This document shows, piece by piece, positions 37,878 to 44,785 of a DNA stretch of 44,785 nt. The position numbers and the translations under genes were made by a program. The DNA is from Hyphomicrobiales bacterium (GTDB lineage: Bacteria; Pseudomonadota; Alphaproteobacteria; Rhizobiales; Xanthobacteraceae), in contig JAFAHL010000443.1 in assembly GCA_019237215.1 (NCBI GenBank), positions 1 through 44,785 of the forward strand. Direction: 5' to 3'. Within the stretch, counting starts at the first letter, position 1, and each line of letters opens with the position of its first letter. The notes under the pieces are model-generated. The model was not told the origin of the DNA. It was given only the letters and a program-made list of their open reading frames with translations, and made no database searches.

Positions 37878-38909
37878 CTAGTTCTTGAGCAGTTCGAGGG
37901 CGGCGTTGAGGATTTCGCGCGCGTTGGCGTGACCCTTGCCCTCCATCTTCTTCACCCACTCGTTCCAGATCGGCTCGCCCGCGAGCTTGGTCCAGCGCGC
38001 AAGCTCGTCGGGCGGGACCATATAACGGTTGAGCTCGTAGTTTCCGGCTTTGGCTCGCTCGATCACGCCTTGCTTCGCGGTATCGAAGAAATTCCTGCCC
38101 CAGAATTTTGCTCCCGTCAGACCGCTGACGGTCATGATCGCGCCGCGCACGTCCTGGGGCAGCGACTGCCACTTTTGCTTATTGGCGCACAGCGAGAAAT
38201 ACGCCGCGTAGAACGGGGCGATGGTGTAGTTTTTCGCCACCTCGTAGAGCCTGAATGCCTGCACCGCCTCCCACGGAGCGGCGGCGCCGTCGACCACGCC
38301 TTTATCGAGCGACTGGTAGACGTCGGGCATCGGAATCAGCGTCGGCACTGCTCCGAGCGCCTTGGCCATTTCGGTGGGTGGCCCGCCCAAGACGCGGAAC
38401 TTCAATCCCTTGAATTCATCGAGCGTGTTCACTTGCCGCTTGGAGACCAAGACGTTGGGCGAACTTGTGTAGAGGACGAGCGGCTCGATCTCGCTGTATT
38501 CCTTCTGCACCGCCGGGAATTTCTCATAGAGCTTCCAAAGCGCTTCGCTTCCCTTCTCGGCCGAGCTGATCGGCAAAAACGGCAGCGAGACGACGTCCGA
38601 CAACGGCGTCTGCTCGGGCCAATAGCCCTGCACGCACCAGCCGATATCGGCGATGCCGCCGCGGATGCCCTTCCACATGTCCACGCCCTTGATCAGGGTC
38701 TGCGATGGATAGATCTCGATCTTGACGCGGCCCTTGGTTGCCTCCTCGACCTGTTTCACCCAGGGCTGCAGCGCGTGCGAGGGCCCCCATCCGGTCGGAG
38801 AGTTCTGGTCGGCAAGCGTCAGCTTGATCTCTTGTGCCGCCGCCACCCCCGCCCAGGCAAAGGACGCAGCGATCAGACCGGCCAGGGCCAGGGTCTTTGT
38901 CTCGGGCAT
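37878..38909 (-). CDS. TRAP transporter substrate-binding protein (DctP family)
   Basis: 343 aa from ATG 38909; leader then EIKLTLADQNSPTGWGPSHALQPWVKQVEEATKGRVKIEIYPSQTL...FRVLGGPPTEMAKALGAVPTLIPMPDVYQSLDKGVVDGAAAPWEAV. Confidence 0.93.
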   Translation of the reverse strand: MPETKTLALAGLIAASFAWAGVAAAQEIKLTLADQNSPTGWGPSHALQPWVKQVEEATKGRVKIEIYPSQTLIKGVDMWKGIRGGIADIGWCVQGYWPEQTPLSDVVSLPFLPISSAEKGSEALWKLYEKFPAVQKEYSEIEPLVLYTSSPNVLVSKRQVNTLDEFKGLKFRVLGGPPTEMAKALGAVPTLIPMPDVYQSLDKGVVDGAAAPWEAVQAFRLYEVAKNYTIAPFYAAYFSLCANKQKWQSLPQDVRGAIMTVSGLTGAKFWGRNFFDTAKQGVIERAKAGNYELNRYMVPPDELARWTKLAGEPIWNEWVKKMEGKGHANAREILNAALELLKN

Positions 38910-39136
38910 GTTCACTCCCTTCCGCGTTAGTATTTTAATCGTTGACGCGCCCGCGCGCGCAGCGGTGGCGATAGTGCCGCTCCTCCCGCGCTCAGACAAG
39001 CGACATTGCGTGAGCCGCCCGCATCCCAAGCATCGGTGCAGCGCTCGGGATTGTTACTTGATGAGCCGGTTCGTATAGAGATCGTCCGCGACTTGAGCTT
39101 CGAGTCGCCGCGCGAGAATTCCTGCAGCTTGCCGAG

Positions 39137-40186
39137 ATGCCGTCGAACAGCAAATTGCACGTCATTGCGAGCGCCGATCTCCAGCGCTTCGCGAGCGCGC
39201 TGTTTGCGGCGGCGGGCGTTGCGCCGCCCATGGCAGATGAATGGGCGAAGTCGCTGGTTTGGGCGAATCTGCGAGGCGTTGATTCGCACGGGGTCTTACG
39301 GATCCCGGGCTACATCGAACGGCTGAAGACCAAGGCCATCAACCCCGCTCCGGACATGCGGGTGGAGCAGCGCTCCGGCGCGATCGCGATTTTGGAGGCG
39401 GATCGAGCGCCGGGAGCGGTGGCCATGGCGATGGCGATGGACGAGGCGATCGCGCGTGCGCGCGAAATCCACCTCGGCTGGTGCGCCGCGCGCAATATCA
39501 CCCACGCGGGCGCCGTCGGCTACCTCGCGCTGCAGGCCGCGAATGCGGGAATGGCAGGCATCGTCATGTCGGCGTCGGGACCCATGATGGCCTACCACGG
39601 TGCCAAGGTCGCCGGCGTCTCGAGCAATCCGCTCGCGATCGCCTTTCCTGCCAGAAACCGACCGCCGCTACTACTCGATATGTCCACGTCGAATGTCGCC
39701 ATGGGGAAGGTGATGAGCGCGCGCGATGCCGGGCGCGAGATTCCGCTCGGCTGGGGGCTGGACGCGCACGGACGCGATACCACCGATCCCAGGAAGCTCG
39801 CGACGCTGCTGCCGCTCGGCGGAGCAAAAGGGTCCGCTCTTTCCTTCATGATCGAGTGCCTCTGCAGTCTCACGGTCAACAACCCGATCATCGCGCCCGC
39901 GCTTGCCGCCGGCGGCAAGCTCGATGCTCCGTTTCTCAACGGTGTTGCAATCGCGCTCGATCTCGCGGCGTTCGGCGATCGCGAGCGCATTCTCGGCGAG
40001 GCGGATCGCCTCGCACGCTTCATTGCGGCGCTTCCCCCTGCCGATGGCGTCGAACGCATCTACCTTCCGGGCGAGCGCGGCGACAGCATCTTGCAGGCGC
40101 GAATGCGCGACGGCATTCCCCTGCCGCAGGGCACGTGGTCGCGGCTGCTGGCCTGCGCCAAGGCGCTCGCAGTGGCGCCGCCGTGA
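39137..40186 (+). CDS. Ldh family oxidoreductase (malate/L-lactate/sulfolactate dehydrogenase type)
   Basis: 349 aa; WANLRGVDSHGVLRIPGYIERL, NITHAGAVGYLALQAANAGMAGIVMSASGPMMAYHGAKVAGVSSNPLAIAFP, LPLGGAKGSALSFMIECLCSL. Confidence 0.9.
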   Translation: MPSNSKLHVIASADLQRFASALFAAAGVAPPMADEWAKSLVWANLRGVDSHGVLRIPGYIERLKTKAINPAPDMRVEQRSGAIAILEADRAPGAVAMAMAMDEAIARAREIHLGWCAARNITHAGAVGYLALQAANAGMAGIVMSASGPMMAYHGAKVAGVSSNPLAIAFPARNRPPLLLDMSTSNVAMGKVMSARDAGREIPLGWGLDAHGRDTTDPRKLATLLPLGGAKGSALSFMIECLCSLTVNNPIIAPALAAGGKLDAPFLNGVAIALDLAAFGDRERILGEADRLARFIAALPPADGVERIYLPGERGDSILQARMRDGIPLPQGTWSRLLACAKALAVAPP

Positions 40187-40236
40187 CGCGGGCGACCCCT
40201 CAGGGGCTTGTGTCGTCCCCTAACGAGCCGGGTTCG

Positions 40237-41031
40237 CTATTCCTCATGCCGCCAGGCGGGCTTGCGCTTGTTGAGAAATGCTTCCATGCCTTCGCGCCCT
40301 TCGGACGACGCGCGGGCCTCGGCGATGCTGCGAACGGTCAAAGCCTCGAGCGCGTCGTCGACCGGGCGACCCGCGATCTCGGCTATCAGCCGTTTCGCGC
40401 GCGATTGGGAGTGCGGACCTCCGGCAAGCAAAGCAGAAATCACTCCCTCGATCGCTTCGTCGAGGCCGCTCTGCGGAACCACTTTGTGCACGAGGCCCAA
40501 TCGGCACGCGTCCGCGGCGGAAAACGACTCCCCGGTCAAGAAGTAGCGGCGGGCTGCTCTGGCGCCGATGGCCGCGAGAACGTAAGGGCTGATCGTCGAG
40601 GGGACGAGGCCGATGCGCACCTCCGAGATCGAGAACACCGCCTCGTCGGCGGCGACCGCGATATCGCACGCTGCGACCAGCCCGATGCCCGCGGCGTAGG
40701 CCGCGCCATTGACCCGGGCTATGGTCGGCTTTGGCAGCTCATTGAGCGCGCGCAGCATCGCGCTGATCGTTTTTGCGCTCGCCAAATTCTCCGCTTCACG
40801 ACCAATCGCCATGCGGCGCATCCAGTCGAGGTCGGCGCCGGCCGAAAACGCGACGTCACGGCCGGTGAGAACAACGATGCGCGTTTCGCCGTCTGTGCCG
40901 AGCGTCTTGAACGCGTCGGTCAGCGAACGGATGACAGTGTCGTCGATTGCATTGCGCACACGCGGCCGGTTGATCGCGACGGTGGCAACGCCGCGCGCGT
41001 CCTTGGCGACGATAACCGAGGGTTCGCTCAT
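40237..41031 (-). CDS. Enoyl-CoA hydratase-related protein, methylglutaconyl-CoA hydratase-like
   Basis: 264 aa from ATG 41031; INRPRVRNAIDD, FSAGADLDWMRRM (LiuC-like), NGAAYAAGIGLVAACDIAVA. Confidence 0.85.
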   Translation of the reverse strand: MSEPSVIVAKDARGVATVAINRPRVRNAIDDTVIRSLTDAFKTLGTDGETRIVVLTGRDVAFSAGADLDWMRRMAIGREAENLASAKTISAMLRALNELPKPTIARVNGAAYAAGIGLVAACDIAVAADEAVFSISEVRIGLVPSTISPYVLAAIGARAARRYFLTGESFSAADACRLGLVHKVVPQSGLDEAIEGVISALLAGGPHSQSRAKRLIAEIAGRPVDDALEALTVRSIAEARASSEGREGMEAFLNKRKPAWRHEE

Positions 41032-41286
41032 CTCAGCGCCTCCGCCATCGCAGGCTCGCAACGAATGGAATTCTCCACACTGCACTATTTCTCGCCGCTC
41101 GCAAACCGCCATGGGGCCGCGTTGAAGCTGGTTTGGTGCCGAAACCCGCATTCAGACGAGAAACTTACGGCTGGGTCTGCGCCGCTGTCCCCGCCTCTCG
41201 CGTCGGACGATCGCCAATGTCACACAATCGTCATGGGCATCGAATGTAACAGGTCGAAGCCAACGCCAAATCCTGGGTTCCCATCC

Positions 41287-42201
41287 ATGACCAATGATCT
41301 GAAGGCGCGGTCCGACCGCATCAATGGCGAGATGCTCGACACCATCGACGAAGAACTCGAGATGGAGATCGACGACGATCGCCTGGCCAAGCTGTTGACC
41401 GAGATCGCCGAGCATCCCCAGCCGGCGACGCTCGATCGTCGCGTCTACTTCAAGGAGTTGCTTCGTCTGCAAGGCGAACTAGTGAAACTGCAGGACTGGG
41501 TCGTGCACCACAAGCTGAAGGTCGTGGTCCTCTTCGAGGGCCGCGACGCGGCGGGAAAGGGCGGGGTCATCAAGCGGATCACGCAGCGCCTCAATCCGCG
41601 GATCTGCCGGGTCACGGCGCTTCCGGCTCCCAGCGAGCGCGAACGCACCCAGTGGTATTTTCAGCGCTACGTGGCGCATCTGCCGGCCGGCGGAGAAATC
41701 GTCCTGTTCGACCGCAGCTGGTACAACCGCGCCGGCGTCGAGCGGGTGATGGGATTCTGCACGGAAGAACAATACCAGGAATTCTTCCATTCCGTTCCCG
41801 AATTCGAGCGCATGCTGGTGCGTTCCGGCATTATCCTGCTGAAGTACTGGTTTTCCATCAGCGACGAGGAGCAGCAATTTCGCTTCCTCATGCGCATCCA
41901 CGATCCACTCAAGCAATGGAAGCTCAGTCCCATGGACGTCGAGTCGAGGGCGCGCTGGGAGCAATACACCAAAGCCAAAGAGATCATGTTGGAGCGCACT
42001 AATATCCCCGAGGCGCACTGGTGGATCGTCGACGCCGACGACAAGAAGAAGGCGCGCCTGAATTGCATCTCGCACCTATTGAGCCAAATTCCCTATGAGC
42101 ACATCCATCATCAGGAGATCGCGTTGCCGCCGCGTGTCCACAACCCCGATTATCACCGGGGACCTATCCCCGAGCAGATGCACGTCCCAGCGATCTATTA
42201 G
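41287..42201 (+). CDS. ppk2: Polyphosphate kinase 2 family protein
   Basis: 304 aa from ATG 41287; FEGRDAAGKGGVIKRITQRLNPR (Walker A), FDRSWYNRAGVERVMGFC, RFLMRIHDPLKQWKLSPMD. Confidence 0.95.
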   Translation: MTNDLKARSDRINGEMLDTIDEELEMEIDDDRLAKLLTEIAEHPQPATLDRRVYFKELLRLQGELVKLQDWVVHHKLKVVVLFEGRDAAGKGGVIKRITQRLNPRICRVTALPAPSERERTQWYFQRYVAHLPAGGEIVLFDRSWYNRAGVERVMGFCTEEQYQEFFHSVPEFERMLVRSGIILLKYWFSISDEEQQFRFLMRIHDPLKQWKLSPMDVESRARWEQYTKAKEIMLERTNIPEAHWWIVDADDKKKARLNCISHLLSQIPYEHIHHQEIALPPRVHNPDYHRGPIPEQMHVPAIY

Positions 42202-42326
42202 GCTGGGAACGCGTAGATGACGCCGGTATCGGATTGCCTGCGCCCCGAAGCGAGCTGATTTACTGCAAGGCGGAACAAACCACGCAGTGGCGGCCGAAAA
42301 GCGACCAGCTCAGCGTCGCCAACGCT

Positions 42327-42624
42327 TCAGAGCGACGCCAGCAATTTGCCGAATGCGTGGATCGCGCCAGCGACCTTGCCCCGCCGCAGCGAGCTCCCGA
42401 TCATCGCATTGAGCCAAGTGACGACGGTCGTATCGAGGTCCTTTTCCAAGAGCTCGATATTGTGGATGCTGCCCCAGCCGCCGCATGGAATGTAAATGCC
42501 GTCGGGCTTGGTCGCGGCTGCGAGATAGGTCTTGCGCGCCACGTTATACTCGACCGGAATCGGCAGGCGCCGCGATCAACGCGAGCACAGACAAGCACGC
42601 CAGCGCGGTCGTGACCCGACGCAT
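42327..42624 (-). pseudogene. Chimeric remnant: secretion leader of a lost gene joined out of frame to the C-terminal part of an arylmalonate decarboxylase/Asp-Glu racemase-superfamily gene
   Basis: ATG 42624 encodes MRRVTTALACLSVLALIAAPADSGRV-stop; the other frame reads VEYNVARKTYLAAATKPDGIYIPCGGWGSIHNIELLEKDLDTTVVTWLNAMI, resembling the C-terminal Cys-containing region of AMDase-like proteins. Confidence 0.6.
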
Positions 42625-42638
42625 TGCCGGGATACCTC

Positions 42639-43841
42639 TTAGGCCACCGCCGTGCCGCCCACGCGCGACGGCATCGCCGCAGCGCGCGAGGTCTGCGCCG
42701 GCGCGAACGGCGCGCGCAATCCCGCCTGCACCATCAGTGGAAGCACCTCTTCGTTCCACTGCGCGAGCTCTTCCTTGTATCTGACCCAGGAGATCAGGCA
42801 GCCGTCGACCCCGATATCGGCGAGCTTGCCGAGCTCGTCGACGATCTGTTCCGCCGTCCCCACCAGCGGGTAGCCGCCGTGACCGGCGATGAAATGCGCC
42901 TTGTGTCCATCCAGCGTCTTGGCGTCGAGGGTCTGATTGTGCAGCCCGAAGATCTTCAAGAGATTGCCGGCGGCTTCCCAATCGCCCTTCTCGTAGACGT
43001 AGTAGTTGAGATAATCCTTGGCCTCCTTCTCGCTCCCCCGGCAGACGACGTAGACGTGGATCCAAATCCGCGTTTCGCGCCCATGCGAACGGGCCATTTG
43101 CTTGAGATGATCGATCTGCGCCTTCGCGCCTTCGAGGTACGTGCGGTCCTTGAGGATGACGAAATTCATGTCGCAGTAGCGCGTGGTGAATTCTTGCGCC
43201 GCCGGCGATCCGCCGGCGTTCATGATCGGAGGATGGGGCTTCTGCAGCGGCTTGGGCTGGCTCCACACCGCGGCGGCATTGAAGCTCTCGCTGGTGAAAT
43301 CGAACTCGTCGTCCTGCGTCCATGCGCGGCGCACGAAATCGAGCCATTCGGTGGCGTATTTGTAGCGATCGTCGTGCGGGCGCATGTGGGCGCCGAACAT
43401 GTCGAATTCGTTCTTGAACCATCCGCACACCACGTTCATGGCGAAGCGGCCGCCGGTCACGTGATCGATGGTCGCCGCCATCTTGGCCGCCATCAGCGGG
43501 TGCACCAGGGGCACGTGGACGGTGGCGAGCACGGTGCAATAGTTGGTCACCGCGCCGATCGCCGACGCCCAGGTGAAGCTCTCGAAGGTGCAGTTGTTGA
43601 AGTTGGAGGGCCCGCCGTATCCCTTCCAGCGCCCGACCGGCAGCAGCGCCTCCATGCCGGCGCGATCCACCGCCTGCGCGATGTCCTTGGTGTCGGACCA
43701 GTTGAGCTTCCAGGCCTCCGGGACGGTCGTGATGGTGGAGCCGTGGCTGCAATTGAAGGCCATGACTCCGAGTTTCATGCGGTTGCCGCCGAACAGCCGC
43801 GCGCGGGCGGTATAGTCGTGAGCGAGTGTGCCAGAGCTCAT
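42639..43841 (-). CDS. LLM class flavin-dependent oxidoreductase (luciferase-like monooxygenase, RutA/SfnG-like)
   Basis: 400 aa; GGNRMKLGVMAFNCSHGSTITTVPEAWKLNWSDTKDIAQAVDRAGMEALLPVGRWKGYGG, VTGGRFAMNVVCGWFKNEFDMFG. Confidence 0.9.
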   Translation of the reverse strand: MSSGTLAHDYTARARLFGGNRMKLGVMAFNCSHGSTITTVPEAWKLNWSDTKDIAQAVDRAGMEALLPVGRWKGYGGPSNFNNCTFESFTWASAIGAVTNYCTVLATVHVPLVHPLMAAKMAATIDHVTGGRFAMNVVCGWFKNEFDMFGAHMRPHDDRYKYATEWLDFVRRAWTQDDEFDFTSESFNAAAVWSQPKPLQKPHPPIMNAGGSPAAQEFTTRYCDMNFVILKDRTYLEGAKAQIDHLKQMARSHGRETRIWIHVYVVCRGSEKEAKDYLNYYVYEKGDWEAAGNLLKIFGLHNQTLDAKTLDGHKAHFIAGHGGYPLVGTAEQIVDELGKLADIGVDGCLISWVRYKEELAQWNEEVLPLMVQAGLRAPFAPAQTSRAAAMPSRVGGTAVA

Positions 43842-43876
43842 GTTTTCGCGCCTTGTTGCCGAGTACTCGCCTGTCG

Positions 43877-43894
43877 CTCCCGCGAAGGCGGGAG
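43877..43894. repeat. Short palindrome of a REP-like type (gctcccgcgaaggcgggagc)
   Basis: ctcccgcgaaggcgggag hairpin in the gap between two minus-strand genes. Confidence 0.45.
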
Positions 43895-43950
43895 CCCATA
43901 TTCCAGAGGCGGTGGCTGCGGGCCTCCCGGTTGAAGAGTCGATGTTGAGT

Positions 43951-44785
43951 TCACCACTTCATCGGGCATTCCTGGTGATAGGGATCCTGCCAATCTTTGA
44001 TCGCGGTGTCCTTCAGCGCGGCCTTCAGATTTCCGTTCTCGTCCTTCTTCACCTCCATGATGTAGAGGTTCTGGATCGGGAAGTGGTTGTTGTTGAACTT
44101 GAACGCGCCGCGCACCGATTGGAAGTTGGCCTTGCGCAGCGCGGCACGCACGGCGTCTTTGTTCTCGATCTTGCCGCCCACATCCGCAACCGCCGAGTCG
44201 ATGAGCTTGATGGCGTCGTAGCCGAGCGCAGCGAAGGTGGCGGGTAGGCGGTTGTACTTCGCGGTGAACGAGGCGACGAACTTCTTGTTCGCTGCATTGT
44301 CGAGGTCGGCCGTCCAGTTCGTGCCCATGATCACGCCGAGCGCGGCATCCCCTTGCGCCGGGAACGTCAGCGGGTTTGCGACGGGGTCTTCGGTGTAAAA
44401 GGGAAGCTGATGTTGCAGGCCCGCCTGCGCGTACTGCTTGACGAAGGCGACGCCGCCGGCGCCCACCAGGAAGGCGAACACCGCGTCGGGCTTTTCGGCG
44501 CGGATGCGGGCGATCTCGGGCGCGAAGTCGAGCTGGGTCAGCGGTGTGTAGACCGGGCCGATGGCCTTGCCTTTGAAGTAGCGGATGGCGGCACCGACAT
44601 GCTCGTAGCCGGCCTGATAATCCGCGCCGAGGAAGAACGCGCTCTTGACGCCCTTGTCGGTCATGTATTTGCCGACGGCCGCCGGCCAGTCGTCGTTCGA
44701 GAACGAGACGAAGAAGCCGTTCGGGTGGCATTCCTTGCCCGCGAATTGCAACGGGCCCGCCAACGCGCCGACCACGAAGATGCCG
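43951..44785 (-). CDS. ABC transporter substrate-binding protein, LivK-like (Leu/Ile/Val-binding family), 5' end outside window
   Basis: FSNDDWPAAVGKYMTDKGVKSAFFLGADYQAGYEHVGAAIRYFKGKAIGPVYTPLTQLDFAPEIARIRAEKPDAVFAFLVG; frame open to the window edge. Confidence 0.9.
   Translation of the reverse strand, partial: GIFVVGALAGPLQFAGKECHPNGFFVSFSNDDWPAAVGKYMTDKGVKSAFFLGADYQAGYEHVGAAIRYFKGKAIGPVYTPLTQLDFAPEIARIRAEKPDAVFAFLVGAGGVAFVKQYAQAGLQHQLPFYTEDPVANPLTFPAQGDAALGVIMGTNWTADLDNAANKKFVASFTAKYNRLPATFAALGYDAIKLIDSAVADVGGKIENKDAVRAALRKANFQSVRGAFKFNNNHFPIQNLYIMEVKKDENGNLKAALKDTAIKDWQDPYHQECPMKW

Noticed and set aside
2237-41031. A single dispersed sulfonate pathway (SsuABC-like, ComDE-like, TauD-like, Ldh/ComC-like, LLM monooxygenase)
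   Set aside because: All are broad families, genes are up to 35 kb apart in different operons, and no sulfo-specific enzyme (e.g. Xsc, SuyAB) is present; kept only as background to the 2237-9777 finding.
39481-42201. 906-aa plus-strand ORF
   Set aside because: Only the last 304 residues (from ATG 41287, PPK2) are genuine; the rest is out of frame with Ldh or antisense to the enoyl-CoA hydratase.
1-44785. CRISPR array, tRNA/rRNA genes, prophage or transposase
   Set aside because: No regularly spaced direct repeats, cloverleaf-like sequences, phage structural proteins or transposase/integrase ORFs were recognised.

Overview
High-GC alphaproteobacterial window, probably Rhizobiales (inferred from codon bias, the repeat types and gene content). 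It is packed with solute-uptake and catabolic genes on both strands: about 38 supported protein-coding genes and no recognisable tRNA, rRNA, CRISPR, phage or transposase. Main blocks are: (1) p-hydroxycinnamoyl-CoA hydratase/lyase and a CmcJ/NvfI-type oxygenase; (2) an SsuABC/TauABC-like ABC importer followed by a lone xanthine-dehydrogenase-family molybdopterin subunit, a split ComD/ComE-like TPP decarboxylase and a RidA protein (2237-9777), the best candidate for an uncharacterised catabolic module; (3) a PotABCD-like importer with two paralogous binding proteins, an embedded acyl-CoA synthetase (ADP-forming type) and one frameshifted permease; (4) a secreted acetamidase/formamidase with a Bug-type binding protein; (5) a 2-oxoacid dehydrogenase E1a-E1b-E2 operon without E3; (6) pncB-pncA, then NfeD-slipin; (7) a TauD-like dioxygenase with a Bug protein; (8) hmgA-fahA next to a TRAP transporter and an Ldh-family dehydrogenase; (9) PPK2; (10) an LLM flavin monooxygenase, a gene-fusion remnant and a LivK-like binding protein cut by the window edge. 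The most notable non-coding finding is a 166-bp bipartite palindromic (BIME-like) element present twice, at 11881-12046 and 37145-37310. Each copy is two homologous bulged hairpins in inverted orientation, shows compensatory stem changes between copies, and donates the TAG stop codon of the upstream operon gene.
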